From NCBI GenBank assembly GCA_019112625.1, contig DXIW01000052.1, positions 1 through 60,149 on the forward strand: DNA of 60,149 nucleotides, given 5' to 3'. Below are positions 50,593 through 59,254 of this stretch, piece after piece; within the stretch, counting starts at the first letter, position 1; every line of letters starts with the position of its first letter. Made by a program: the position numbers and the translations under genes. The notes below the pieces were generated by a model that did not search any database, had not been told where the DNA came from, and worked only from the letters and a program-made list of their open reading frames with translations. The DNA comes from Candidatus Acutalibacter stercorigallinarum (GTDB lineage Bacteria > Bacillota > Clostridia > Oscillospirales > Acutalibacteraceae).

Positions 50593-51447
50593 ATGTCGCT
50601 TGCCACCACCTTCGGGGTCCTGGGCGGGGACCGCCGCCAGCTGTACCTGGCCCAGTCCCTGGCCGGGGACGGCTACCCGGTGTACACCAGCTGCCTGGGG
50701 GAGGGCTCCCCGCCCGGCTGTTTGGGGTCCCTGCCCCCGGTGGAGCTGGCCGCCCGGTGCGGCATCCTCCTGCTCCCCCTGCCCGCGTCGCGAAACGGCG
50801 TCCTCAACGCCCCGCTGGCCCCGGCGCCCATCCCCCTGGACGAGGACTTCGTCCGGCTCCTTTTGGGCAAACGGGTCTACGGCGGGATGCTCTCGCCCCT
50901 CCGGGCCGCGTCCCCCCTCTGGGAGCAGGTGACCGCCTGGGACTACTACACCCGGGAGGAGCTCCTGCTGGGCAACGCCTTCCTCACCGCGGAGGGGGCC
51001 GTGGGCCTGGCCATCCACGAATACGAGGGCAGCCTGGGAGGCTCCCGCTGCCTGGTCACCGGCTTTGGCCGCATCGGCAAGGCGCTGTGCGCGGCGTTAA
51101 AGGGTCTGGGGGCCCAGGTGGACTGCTGCGCCCGGAAACCCCGGGACTTCACGGTCCTCCGGGCCCTGGGCTGCCAGCCCCTGGCTTACGGCCGCCTGGA
51201 GCAGCCCTACGACGTGATCTTCAACACCGTGCCCGCCCCGGTGCTCACCGCCCAGGCCCTCTCCCGCCAGCGGTGGGGGACCCTCCTGCTGGAGCTGGCC
51301 TCCCCGCCCGGGGGCATCGACCGGGAGGCCGCCCGCCGCTTTGGCCTGCGGGTGATAGACGCCCCGGGCCTGCCGGGCCGGCTCGCCCCCAAGTCCGCCG
51401 GGGAGCTCATCAAAGAGGCGGTCTACGCCATGATGGAAGAGGCCTAG
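50593..51447 (+). CDS. dpaA: Dipicolinate synthase subunit A
   Basis: With DpaB, converts dihydrodipicolinate to dipicolinic acid in the mother cell for loading into the spore core. The 284-residue protein has two nucleotide-binding folds, FGVLGGDRRQ near the N-terminus and LVTGFGRIGKAL near 152-163. AAAGGGGAGG precedes the ATG. Presence of this operon marks a spore former that uses SpoVF rather than the EtfA route. Also known as spoVFA. Confidence 0.93.
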   Translation: MSLATTFGVLGGDRRQLYLAQSLAGDGYPVYTSCLGEGSPPGCLGSLPPVELAARCGILLLPLPASRNGVLNAPLAPAPIPLDEDFVRLLLGKRVYGGMLSPLRAASPLWEQVTAWDYYTREELLLGNAFLTAEGAVGLAIHEYEGSLGGSRCLVTGFGRIGKALCAALKGLGAQVDCCARKPRDFTVLRALGCQPLAYGRLEQPYDVIFNTVPAPVLTAQALSRQRWGTLLLELASPPGGIDREAARRFGLRVIDAPGLPGRLAPKSAGELIKEAVYAMMEEA

Positions 51448-51472
51448 CCCGGTACGCTAGAGAAAGGATCTG

Positions 51473-52105
51473 ATGCCCATGCCCACCCTTGGTTTCGCCA
51501 TGTGCGGCTCCTTCTGCACCCTGTCGAAGGCCCTGGAGCAGATGGAGCGCCTGCGCGGCGGCTACGCTATCCTGCCGGTGATGTCCCAGAACACCTACGA
51601 GACGGACACCCGCTTCGGCACCGCCGCCAGCTTTATCCAAAAGGCCCAGGAGATTGCCGGCCGGCCGGTGCTCCACACCATCCCCGAGACAGAGCCCATC
51701 GGCCCCAAGGGCCTGGTGGACGCCATGGTGGTGTGCCCCTGCACCGGCAACACCCTGTCCAAGCTGGCCGCCGGCATCACCGACGGCCCGGTGACCATGG
51801 CGGTGAAGTCCTCCCTGCGCACCGGCACCCCGGTGGTGCTGTGCTGCGCCACCAACGACGCCATGGCCGCCTCGGGCCCCAACCTGCTGCGGCTATTAAA
51901 CACCAAGCACGTGTACCTGGTGCCCCTGCGCCAGGACGACCCGGTGAAAAAGCCCGTCTCCCTGGTGGCGGACTTCTCCCTCCTCCCCCAGACCGTGGCC
52001 CTGGCCCTAAAGGGCAAGCAGCTCCAGCCCGTGTTCCTCCCGCCCCACACCGGCGGCCCCGCCGGGCAGGGAGCCCCCGCCTCCCAGGGCGTTCCAGGGC
52101 CGTAA
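51473..52105 (+). CDS. dpaB: Dipicolinate synthase subunit B
   Basis: A 210-residue flavoprotein-fold subunit. The opening FAMCGSFCTLSKALEQMERL, central PCTGNTLSKLAAGITD and KHVYLVPLRQDDPVKKP are diagnostic of the family. It has a Pro/Gly-rich C-terminal extension (PPHTGGPAGQGAPAS) beyond the usual end. It lies 25 bp after dpaA. Also known as spoVFB. Confidence 0.93.
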   Translation: MPMPTLGFAMCGSFCTLSKALEQMERLRGGYAILPVMSQNTYETDTRFGTAASFIQKAQEIAGRPVLHTIPETEPIGPKGLVDAMVVCPCTGNTLSKLAAGITDGPVTMAVKSSLRTGTPVVLCCATNDAMAASGPNLLRLLNTKHVYLVPLRQDDPVKKPVSLVADFSLLPQTVALALKGKQLQPVFLPPHTGGPAGQGAPASQGVPGP

Positions 52106-52144
52106 GGGCCGCTTTTCCCGTCCATTTTCCACCCTCTCACGCCG

Positions 52145-52176
52145 AAGGGCGCGTCCCAGCCGCGGGGCGCGCCCTT
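52145..52176 (+). terminator. Possible terminator of dpaAB
   Basis: Stem AAGGGCGCG (52145-52153) with CGCGCCCTT (52168-52176). The T-run is weak (TTTGTCC). Confidence 0.5.
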
Positions 52177-52216
52177 TGTCCTGCCCCCCGGCAAAACCCA
52201 CGGGAAAACTTCTTTC

Positions 52217-52245
52217 TTTACATCTCCCCCGTTTTGGGGTATCAT
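52217..52245 (+). promoter_or_regulatory. Promoter of the zinc-ribbon gene
   Basis: TTTACA (52217-52222), 17 bp, TATCAT (52240-52245). Confidence 0.7.
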
Positions 52246-52305
52246 AAGGGGAGCGCAGCCGTGGGCCCACGGCCGCGGAATCTGGGAAAGAAAAGGGGCG
52301 AGACC

Positions 52306-52788
52306 ATGCTCTACTGCGCCAAATGCCACGGCGTCTGCGAGGACGCCACCGCCAAGTGCCCCAACTGCAAAAGCTCCAAGCTCCGCCCTGTCACCGGGGA
52401 CGACTTCGTCCTCCTCCACCGGGTGGACCAGTACACCGCCCAGCGCCTGGAGCCCCTCTTCCAGGAGCACGGCGTGGCCTACCGGCTGGAGCCCTTTGAC
52501 GGCGGCCGCATCTCCTACCTCTACGACAGCGACGTGCTCCCCACCGACCGCATGGTCCTGGCCCGCTGGGGGGACTACCCCACCGCCCAGGGCCTGGCCC
52601 GGCAGCTGGCCCAGGACATCGAGCGGGAGCGGGCGGCAGAGTCCGGCGAAGAAACTTTCGAGGACATGCCCCTGAAAAAGCGGGTCATGGTGCAGATCCT
52701 CTCCGTGGCCGCGTTCCTCGTCCTCATCGCCCTGGTGGTGTTCGGCGCCGACGCCGCCGCCAACTGGGTCAAGGGCCTGTTCCAGTGA
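52306..52788 (+). CDS. Zinc-ribbon membrane-anchored protein
   Basis: A 160-residue protein: N-terminal zinc ribbon (C4-x2-C7 and C18-x2-C21), a middle domain (~32-105) in the DUF2007-like style (LEPLFQEHGVAYRLE), and one C-terminal membrane helix (~131-150). Function unknown. It could be a membrane-tethered adaptor. It has its own promoter and lies 79 bp before metY. Confidence 0.72.
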   Translation: MLYCAKCHGVCEDATAKCPNCKSSKLRPVTGDDFVLLHRVDQYTAQRLEPLFQEHGVAYRLEPFDGGRISYLYDSDVLPTDRMVLARWGDYPTAQGLARQLAQDIERERAAESGEETFEDMPLKKRVMVQILSVAAFLVLIALVVFGADAAANWVKGLFQ

Positions 52789-52867
52789 TCTTGTCCGTTC
52801 CCGGCCCCTGCCCTTCCAGCAGGACCGCCGGCGCCAGATACACCCCATTTTGGAAAGGATGGATACC

Positions 52868-54148
52868 ATGAAAACACAGAAGCCGGATACCCTCTGCATC
52901 CACGCAGGGTATACCCCCAAAAACGGGGAGCCCCGGGTGGCCCCCATCGTCCAAAGCACCACCTACGTCTACGAGAGCTCCCAGGAGATGGGCGCCCTGT
53001 TCGACCTCCAGGAGGAGGGCTTCTTCTACACCCGTCTGGGCAACCCCACCCTGGATGTGGTGGAAAAGAAGATCGCCGCGCTGGAGGGCGGCGTGGGGGC
53101 CATGCTCACCTCTTCCGGCCAGGCGGCCTCCCTCATGGCTGTGCTGAACATCTGCCCCGCCGGCTTCCACGTGGTCAGCTCCAGCGCCATCTACGGCGGC
53201 ACCTTCAACCTGTTCTATAAGACCATGAAGGAGATGGGCATTGAGACCACTTTCGTCTCCCCCACCGCCACCTTGGAGGAGCTCCGGGCCGCCATCCAGC
53301 CCAACACCCGGGCCGTGTTCGCCGAGACCCTGGCCAACCCCTCCCTGGTGGTGGCCGACCTGGAGACCTTCGCCCAGGCTGCCCACGAGGCGGGCCTGCC
53401 CCTCATCGTGGACAACACCTTCCCCACCCCCATCAACTGCCGCCCCTTCGACTTCGGCGCCGACATCGTCACCCACTCCACCACCAAATACATGGACGGC
53501 CATGCCGTGCAGGTGGGCGGCGTCATTGTGGACTCCGGAAACTTCAACTGGGACAACGGTAAATTCCCCATGCTCACCACCCCCGACGAGTCCTACCACG
53601 GGGTCACCTATACCAAGCAGTTCGGCAAGGCGGCCTATATCACCAAGTGCCGCACCCACCTGATGCGGGACATCGGCGCCCAGGCCGCGCCCATGAACGC
53701 CTTCCTCCTGAACCTGGGCCTGGAGACTTTGGCCCTGCGCATGGAGCGCCACTGCACCAACGCCCTGGCCGTGGCCAAGTACCTGGAGGCCGACCCCCGG
53801 GTGGCCTGGGTGGACTACCCCGACCTGGAGTCCAGCCCCCAGCACGCCCTGGCCAAAAAGTATATGCCCCACGGCACCTGCGGCGTGGTGTCCTTCGGCG
53901 TAAAGGGCGGCCGGGAAGCCGCCACCAAATTCATGGACAGCCTGGAGCTGGCCTCGGTGGTCACCCACGTGGCGGACCTGCGCACCTGCTGCCTCCACCC
54001 GGCCAGCACCACCCACCGGCAGATGACCGACGAGCAGCTGAAGGAGGCCGGCGTGGCCCCCGACCTCATCCGTCTCTCCGTGGGCATCGAGAACATCGAC
54101 GACATCCTGGCCGACCTGGACCAGGCCCTCGCCAAGGCCACGAAGTAA
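52868..54148 (+). CDS. O-acetylhomoserine sulfhydrylase (MetY-type PLP enzyme)
   Basis: PLP enzyme of the Cys/Met metabolism family that makes homocysteine from O-acetylhomoserine and sulfide. The 426-residue length and long central insertion (DNGKFPMLTTPDESYHGVTY) distinguish it from shorter cystathionine enzymes and methionine gamma-lyase. Lys207 in THSTTKYMDGHA binds PLP. AAAGGATGG precedes the ATG at 52868. No SAM riboswitch was found upstream. Confidence 0.9.
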   Translation: MKTQKPDTLCIHAGYTPKNGEPRVAPIVQSTTYVYESSQEMGALFDLQEEGFFYTRLGNPTLDVVEKKIAALEGGVGAMLTSSGQAASLMAVLNICPAGFHVVSSSAIYGGTFNLFYKTMKEMGIETTFVSPTATLEELRAAIQPNTRAVFAETLANPSLVVADLETFAQAAHEAGLPLIVDNTFPTPINCRPFDFGADIVTHSTTKYMDGHAVQVGGVIVDSGNFNWDNGKFPMLTTPDESYHGVTYTKQFGKAAYITKCRTHLMRDIGAQAAPMNAFLLNLGLETLALRMERHCTNALAVAKYLEADPRVAWVDYPDLESSPQHALAKKYMPHGTCGVVSFGVKGGREAATKFMDSLELASVVTHVADLRTCCLHPASTTHRQMTDEQLKEAGVAPDLIRLSVGIENIDDILADLDQALAKATK

Positions 54149-54159
54149 CCGCCATACAG

Positions 54160-54195
54160 AAAAGTCCCCCGGAGCCAATTCCGGGGGACTTTTTT
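54160..54195. terminator. Bidirectional terminator between metY and mreB
   Basis: Perfect 14-bp stem AAAAGTCCCCCGGA (54160-54173 with 54180-54193) and Ts on both exits. Confidence 0.92.
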
Positions 54196-54207
54196 GCGCG
54201 CTATTTT

Positions 54208-55233
54208 TCAGGTATACGCCACCAGGGGGTTCAGTTTCCCGTGGGTGCGGCTGTCGATCTTGTCGATGTACTTGATGGCCTTCCCGGCCCCCAGCACCAC
54301 GCAGTTCTCCGGGTTGTCGAAGGTGACCACCGGGATCTTGGTCTTTTTCGAGAGCAGGGTGGAGAACCCATACAGGTTGGCCGAGCCGCCGGTGAGGTAA
54401 ATGCCGTCGGTGAAGATGTCCGCCAGCAGCTCCGGCGGGGTCTCCTCCAGGGTGGCCTGCACCGTGCGCACAATGGCGATGGCGGGCTCGATGAGGGCCT
54501 CAATCATCTCGTCGGAGTTCATCACCGTGGTCTCCGGCAGGCCGCTCATGGCGTGGCGGCCCTTCAGGGTAAAGGTGGCCAGCTTCTTCCGGGGGTAGGC
54601 GCAGCCAATGGCGATCTTGGCCTCCTCGGCCATCCGGTCGCCGATGACCAGGTTGAATTTCTTCCGCACATATTTGATAATGGCGTCGTTGAAATTGGCC
54701 CCGGCGATGTGGGTGGAGTTGGCGATGGCGATGCCGTTTAGGGAGATCACCGCCATGTCCGTGGCCCCCTCGCCGATGTCCACGATCATGGTGCCGTGGG
54801 GCTCGGCGATGTCCACCCCCGCGCCGATGGCGGCGGCCACCGGCTCCTCGATGAGGCACACCTTCCGCACCCCCGCCGCGGTGATGGCGTCCACCACGGC
54901 CCGCTTCTCCACCTCGGTGATGCCGCAGGGCACGCTGACCACCACCCGGGGCATAAACATCCGGCTGCCGCTAACCTGCTTCAGGTAGTGGCTGATGAGC
55001 AGCTCCGCCATGGAGAAGTCGGAGATGACCCCGTTGTTCAGCGGCCGGGACACGGTGATCCGCTCCGAGGTGCGGCCCAGCATGTCGTAGGCCTCGGTGC
55101 CCATGGCGATCACCTCGTCGGTCACGTTGTCCACCGCCAGGATGGAGGGCTCGCTGAGGACGATGCCCTTCCCATCCAGATAGACCTTGAACCGGGAAGT
55201 CCCCAGATCGATGGCAATATCAGTTCCGATCAT
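54208..55233 (-). CDS. MreB/Mbl-family actin-like rod-shape protein
   Basis: A 341-residue actin-fold cytoskeletal protein that guides lateral wall synthesis on the inner membrane face. Phosphate 1 reads DLGTSRFKVY instead of the common DLGTANT-V-Y. Phosphate 2 DIGEGATDMAV and the PRVVVSVPCGITEVEKRAV motif are conserved. The altered phosphate-1 loop marks it as a divergent paralogue (Mbl/MreBH-like), not the MreB of an mreBCD cluster; mreC and mreD are not adjacent. Confidence 0.9.
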   Translation of the reverse strand: MIGTDIAIDLGTSRFKVYLDGKGIVLSEPSILAVDNVTDEVIAMGTEAYDMLGRTSERITVSRPLNNGVISDFSMAELLISHYLKQVSGSRMFMPRVVVSVPCGITEVEKRAVVDAITAAGVRKVCLIEEPVAAAIGAGVDIAEPHGTMIVDIGEGATDMAVISLNGIAIANSTHIAGANFNDAIIKYVRKKFNLVIGDRMAEEAKIAIGCAYPRKKLATFTLKGRHAMSGLPETTVMNSDEMIEALIEPAIAIVRTVQATLEETPPELLADIFTDGIYLTGGSANLYGFSTLLSKKTKIPVVTFDNPENCVVLGAGKAIKYIDKIDSRTHGKLNPLVAYT

Positions 55234-55286
55234 TCTGTCACGCTTCCTTACTGGGGCCTAAACCCCCATTTTCTTATACTTCGACT

Positions 55287-55315
55287 ATTGTACCACAGCC
55301 GCCCGCCTTTTTCAA
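55287..55315 (-). promoter_or_regulatory. Promoter of the mreB-family gene
   Basis: Minus strand TTGAAA (55310-55315), 17 bp, TACAAT (55287-55292). Confidence 0.8.
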
Positions 55316-55332
55316 CAGGGGAAATGGCCCGC

Positions 55333-55361
55333 TTGCCATTCCGGCCCCGGTGTGCTATACT
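55333..55361 (+). promoter_or_regulatory. Promoter of the GNAT gene
   Basis: TTGCCA (55333-55338), 17 bp, TATACT (55356-55361). Divergent from the mreB promoter, with only 17 bp between the two -35 boxes. Confidence 0.78.
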
Positions 55362-55391
55362 GAGAAAAATTTTTTCCAAGGAGTGAGTTCT

Positions 55392-55946
55392 ATGCAGCCC
55401 TATCAGGAGACCTTCCAGAGCAAAGGCCAGGCCCTCACTATCCGCACCCCCCGGGTGGAGGACGCCGCCGCCCTTATCGCCTATATCGAGGTGATCGACC
55501 AGGAGACCACCTTCCTGACCCGGGAGCCCGGGGAGTTCGCCCAGAACGTCACCCTGGAAAAAGAGCAGGCCTTCCTCCGCTCCTGTCTGGAGGACGAGGG
55601 CCAGCTGTTCCTCATCGTCGAGGACGGGGACGGCTCCATCGTGGCCACCTGCAACTGCTCGTCAATGGCCCGCCGGCAGCGCCACCGCCACCGGGCGGAG
55701 CTGGGCATCTCGGTCAAACAGGCCTACTGGCGCCAGGGCCTGGGCCGCCGGATGATGGAGCTTTTGGAGGAGTGGGCGGCCGCCCAGGGCATCGAGAAAC
55801 TGGCCCTGGAGGTGGACACCCAAAATTTCCGGGCCATCGGGCTGTACCTCAGCAAGGGCTACACCGTAGAGGGCACCCTGCGCCACACCGCCAAAATGGC
55901 CGACGGCACCTACCGGGACTACTACGCCATGGCCAAATTCCTGTGA
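55392..55946 (+). CDS. GNAT-family N-acetyltransferase
   Basis: A 184-residue GNAT enzyme. The acetyl-CoA pyrophosphate loop is visible in AYWRQGLGRRMM (~116-127) after a strand with HRHRAELGISV, and ALEVDTQNFRAIGLYLSKGY is the typical motif B region. The acceptor is unknown; L-amino-acid, phosphinothricin and ribosomal-protein acetylases all look similar. AAGGAGTGAG precedes the ATG. Confidence 0.9.
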   Translation: MQPYQETFQSKGQALTIRTPRVEDAAALIAYIEVIDQETTFLTREPGEFAQNVTLEKEQAFLRSCLEDEGQLFLIVEDGDGSIVATCNCSSMARRQRHRHRAELGISVKQAYWRQGLGRRMMELLEEWAAAQGIEKLALEVDTQNFRAIGLYLSKGYTVEGTLRHTAKMADGTYRDYYAMAKFL

Positions 55947-55975
55947 CGAATGGCCGCCCGTCAAAAAAAACACGC

Positions 55976-56017
55976 GAAAAACAGCCTCCGCTGGTCCCTC
56001 CAGCAGAGGCTGTTTTT
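55976..56017. terminator. Bidirectional terminator
   Basis: Long stem AAAAACAGCCTCCGCTGG with CCAGCAGAGGCTGTTTTT (one mismatch), T/A tracts on both sides. Confidence 0.88.
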
Positions 56018-56020
56018 GGT

Positions 56021-56854
56021 CTAGGAGGTTTCTGCCCCGGCGCCGTGGATCGTCTTGACCCACTTGCCGCTTTTCAGGCGGAACACGCACCACACGGCCT
56101 TGATGATCTGGTCAATGTGCAGCAGCAGGAACACCCAGAACGCCGGCAGGTGGAGCACCAGCCCCGCCAGGGCTCCCAGGGGGATGGCGAAGCACCACAT
56201 GGTGAGGGTGTCCGCCGCCACCAGGAAGCGGGTGTCGCCCCCGCCCCGGAGCACCCCCTTGGTCAGGATGGAGTTGGCGGAGCGGAAGATGACGATCAGG
56301 CTCAGGGCGTCCATCAGCTGCAGGGCGATGTCCTTGGTCCCGGGTTCCACATCGTAAAAGCCCACCATGGGCCCGCTGATGAGGAAGATGATCCCGCCGG
56401 CCGCCGCGCCGATGGCCAGCCCCATGAGCAGGAAGGTGGCTGTGGACCAAATCAGGTATTCCGCCCCGGCGTCGATCACCGGCTGCTCTTTCGTGTAGAG
56501 AGTCATGATCTGCCGGGAGAACAGGACGTTGGCCACGGTAAAGGCCAGGGCCAGCAGCACCCCGGACCGCAGCGCCACGGTGATGACCTTCTTCAGGGAG
56601 AACAGGTCCTGAGACCCCCAGAACCGGGAGGTGAGCACCGAAGCGCCAATACTCACCCCCATGCACAAAAACGTGAACAGGGTGATGAACTGGTTGGCCA
56701 GGGAGGAGGCGAACAACGCCGTCTCCCCCAGGCTGCCCAGCATGATGGTGTCCACCAGGTTCACCCCAGTGGTGATGACGCTCTGCATGGCAACGGGCAG
56801 GGCGATCTTCGCCACGTCCCTGTAAAATTTCCTGTCTGTCTCCAAATACCTCAT
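56021..56854 (-). CDS. MATE-family transporter with large in-frame internal deletion
   Basis: A 277-residue MATE protein, where the family has 440-460. The N-terminal spans are normal up to EYLIWSTATFLLMG (~137-150). The next residues, LAIGAAAGGIIFLISGP, match the region after span 9 of the 460-residue MATE at 46669. About 175 residues (roughly spans 5-9) are missing without loss of frame. The C-terminal KGVLRGGGDTRFLVA and final spans are normal. The product probably cannot form a working twelve-helix transporter. Either the gene is decaying by deletion or the sequence was collapsed here. Confidence 0.82.
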   Translation of the reverse strand: MRYLETDRKFYRDVAKIALPVAMQSVITTGVNLVDTIMLGSLGETALFASSLANQFITLFTFLCMGVSIGASVLTSRFWGSQDLFSLKKVITVALRSGVLLALAFTVANVLFSRQIMTLYTKEQPVIDAGAEYLIWSTATFLLMGLAIGAAAGGIIFLISGPMVGFYDVEPGTKDIALQLMDALSLIVIFRSANSILTKGVLRGGGDTRFLVAADTLTMWCFAIPLGALAGLVLHLPAFWVFLLLHIDQIIKAVWCVFRLKSGKWVKTIHGAGAETS

Positions 56855-56878
56855 GGGCGCCTCCCGGCCAGCGGCCCT

Positions 56879-58276
56879 TTAGAACACCCAGGCATTTCCG
56901 CTTTCCCCGTCCTCGTCCTCCACCGCGTGGGGGCGGAATTCAAACTTGGGCTTGTACTGCTGCAGTAGGGGCAGCAGCTCGTCGTGGAGGTTCACCTTGG
57001 CCTCGCACACATCGTCAAACACCATGGTGACCGGCTTGCCCTCCTGGCACTTGTCCCACTGGGGCAGGCCGCCGCAGTTGGGGTCGCCGGTGCGGGCGAA
57101 ATTGACAAACGCCCCGCTCATCACAGCGTCCAGCATGTCCCCGTTCTCCTGCTGGCACACGGGGATGATCTCCCCGTTGTGGAAGAAATAGGGGATGTCG
57201 GAGCAGTGCCAGGCCGGCCGTCCCCCGTCGAAGTCAAACACCTTGGCGAACAGGTAGTTGTACACCGGGGCGCTGGCCTCTCTGGCCTTTTTCTTCACAT
57301 ACTCCAGGGTGCCGGGGAGGAACATGGTGTCCACGTCCACGGCGTAGACCTCGTTCTTCCCGGGGAAGGCCTTGCGGTAGGCGGCCAGAGTCTTCTCGCC
57401 CCCCTCTTCCCCGCAGAGCTTCTTCACGTGGGCCTCCCGCTCCTGGGTGGTGAGGGCGTCCCGCTCCCCCAGGTCGTACACCGGGCCAAACTCCGCCAGG
57501 ACGGTCCCCGCGATGGTGGGCTTTTTCAGGGAGGAGGCGGAGAAATCCCCGGCCAGGGGGTCGCAGGTGTAGTACTTGTTGGGCTGGGGGGACCAGTTGA
57601 CCCGCTTGCCCTGGCGCTCCAAGGCGGCGCAGGCCTTGTTCACCGCCCAGATGTACTGGGGCACCGGCACCTTTTCCAGCTTTTCCGCGTCGCTCGCCGG
57701 GATGTTCAGGTTCTTCAGAATTTCCAGCACCAGTTCCTTAGGGGAGCAGGTGGAGTCAAAATCCCCGGCGGGGATAACGCCGGACATGACGATCATCTTC
57801 TGGAACAGGTCCTCGGCCTCGGGGATCTGGCCCAATACCGTGACTTTCCCGCCGCCGCCGGACTGGCCGAAGATGGTGACGTTCTCCGGGTCGCCCCCAA
57901 AGCAGGCGATGTTCTCCTTTACCCAGCGCAGGGCCTCCACCAGGTCGGCCATGCCCACGTTCACAGAATTCCAGTATTTCTCCCCGAAATCGGACATGTC
58001 CAGATAGCCAAAGGCGTTGAGCCGGTGATTGACCGACACCACCACCAGGCCGTCCTTTTTCGCCAGGTTGAAGCCGTCGTAGGACACCTGCTCGATGGAA
58101 GAGCCGGCGGCATACCCGCCCCCGTGAATCCAGAACAGCACCGGCTTCTTGGCGGCGGGGTCGCAGTGGTCCGTCCACACGTTCAGGTACTGGCAGTGCT
58201 CGGAAGAGGGCCAGAACCGGTGGGGCGTCATGACCTCGCCGGTGGGCATGGGCTCAGACAGCACCGGGCAGATCAT
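56879..58276 (-). CDS. Type-B carboxylesterase lacking its N-terminus
   Basis: A 465-residue alpha/beta hydrolase of the carboxylesterase/para-nitrobenzyl esterase family. The oxyanion HGGG (51-54), Ser139 in GQSGGG, Glu262 and His357 (PAWHCSDIP) form an intact catalytic set. The usual first ~70-80 residues, including the GxxxGIPYAxPP motif, are absent. The frame remains open only about ten codons further upstream (to a stop near 58,305), where base composition changes. It is therefore a 5'-truncated gene cut by the island to the right. Whether it is still expressed is unclear. Confidence 0.85.
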   Translation of the reverse strand: MICPVLSEPMPTGEVMTPHRFWPSSEHCQYLNVWTDHCDPAAKKPVLFWIHGGGYAAGSSIEQVSYDGFNLAKKDGLVVVSVNHRLNAFGYLDMSDFGEKYWNSVNVGMADLVEALRWVKENIACFGGDPENVTIFGQSGGGGKVTVLGQIPEAEDLFQKMIVMSGVIPAGDFDSTCSPKELVLEILKNLNIPASDAEKLEKVPVPQYIWAVNKACAALERQGKRVNWSPQPNKYYTCDPLAGDFSASSLKKPTIAGTVLAEFGPVYDLGERDALTTQEREAHVKKLCGEEGGEKTLAAYRKAFPGKNEVYAVDVDTMFLPGTLEYVKKKAREASAPVYNYLFAKVFDFDGGRPAWHCSDIPYFFHNGEIIPVCQQENGDMLDAVMSGAFVNFARTGDPNCGGLPQWDKCQEGKPVTMVFDDVCEAKVNLHDELLPLLQQYKPKFEFRPHAVEDEDGESGNAWVF

Positions 58277-58621
58277 CCCGTAGGGAAAAATGTCCTTAGT
58301 TGGTTACAGTTATGCGGTGTGGTTACAAAGAGACATTTTACTTTCGGAAAACGTTTCGCCGGATCACCAGCTTTGGTCAATAAAGACGCTGTCTTTGATA
58401 CAAACAGAAAAAGCCTTCTCCGACACATAAGTGCTGAAAAAGGCTTGAAATAAAGGGCTTTCGAGGTTCCGCTGTGTTTTACAGCAGAGCTTCGGAAGCC
58501 CTTTTTCTGTTTATTCGATTGTCGCTGGCCGGTTCCGTGGCCTTGGGAACTTACCCCTCAAAAACAGCGGTCGGAGGAAAAATTAAATAGTGTGAAATAA
58601 TTAAAATGTTTGTCGCTCCAC
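58277..58621. other. Junction region between high-GC core and low-GC island
   Basis: No gene is supported. GC content falls from the core level to under half within this stretch. The direct repeat TGGTTACA occurs at 58301 and 58320. Two terminator-like hairpins follow: AAGCCTT/AAGGCTT around 58406-58440, with a T-rich exit on the minus strand, and a longer one at 58455-58506. No integrase remnant was recognised. Confidence 0.7.
58455..58506 (+). terminator. Long hairpin with plus-strand T-run
   Basis: GGGCTTTCGAGG... pairs imperfectly with ...TTCGGAAGCCC through several wobble pairs, loop TTTT, then TTTTTCTG. It may be bidirectional, since the minus side is also A/T-rich. Confidence 0.65.
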
Positions 58622-59248
58622 TTATTCACGTACAATAACCCGCTTCACATCCTTATACTTTTCACGCAGCACTGGTATGTCTACTTTTCTTCCGAGAAGC
58701 TCTTGAACCACTCCCCATAAGCCATTCTTCTCATCTGGGAATCCGTCCATGTAATCTATAAATGGAAGGCTATTAACGACCAGTGTCTCTCCCTCAATAC
58801 CACGTCCGGGAACCCCGTACTTTATCACAGGCTCTTTACCACTTCGGATATTCTTTCCGAACACAATCGGCTCAGAAACTGGTGCGCCGCCCAAAAGAGT
58901 CATGCTGATTGCGATATCGAGGATTTGGCCATCAAGTTCTATCCATGAGTGATCGAAATAGAGACCTTGCCCAAGCATTTCTCCTGTGCATAGCTTGGGA
59001 GAATACCCCAGTTCAGAAAGCGCAACATATAAGGCAGAACAGCTTGCATGGCAAGCACCCCACCATTGTTTCCGCTTCATATATTCACTCAAATTGCAAA
59101 GGACATTTGCGATGTCCTCTTTGTAACCGGCATTCTGAACAGCAGCCCTAATCAGATCACCGGTACTCATGGATTCCTTCAAAAGACAGCAATGCTTATA
59201 TTTCTTTCCGCTACCACATGGGCATGGGTCATTTCGTCCGATTTTCAT
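58622..59248 (-). CDS. SEC-C zinc motif fused to a transglutaminase-like domain
   Basis: A 208-residue protein of low GC content. Residues 1-22 are a SEC-C metal-binding motif (C9, C11, C20, C21 in [15 protein letters not shown]). Residues ~60-115 fit a transglutaminase-like Cys-His-Asp arrangement: C66 in WGACHASC, H100 in DHSWIEL and D111 in ILDIA. I know of no characterised protein with this pair. The gene starts 6 bp after the DUF262-like gene stop, so they form an operon. Confidence 0.72.
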   Translation of the reverse strand: MKIGRNDPCPCGSGKKYKHCCLLKESMSTGDLIRAAVQNAGYKEDIANVLCNLSEYMKRKQWWGACHASCSALYVALSELGYSPKLCTGEMLGQGLYFDHSWIELDGQILDIAISMTLLGGAPVSEPIVFGKNIRSGKEPVIKYGVPGRGIEGETLVVNSLPFIDYMDGFPDEKNGLWGVVQELLGRKVDIPVLREKYKDVKRVIVRE

Positions 59249-59254
59249 TTGTGA

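Noticed and set aside
52789-52867. SAM-type riboswitch before the MetY gene
   Set aside because: Only 79 bp separate the genes and no SAM-box core was seen.
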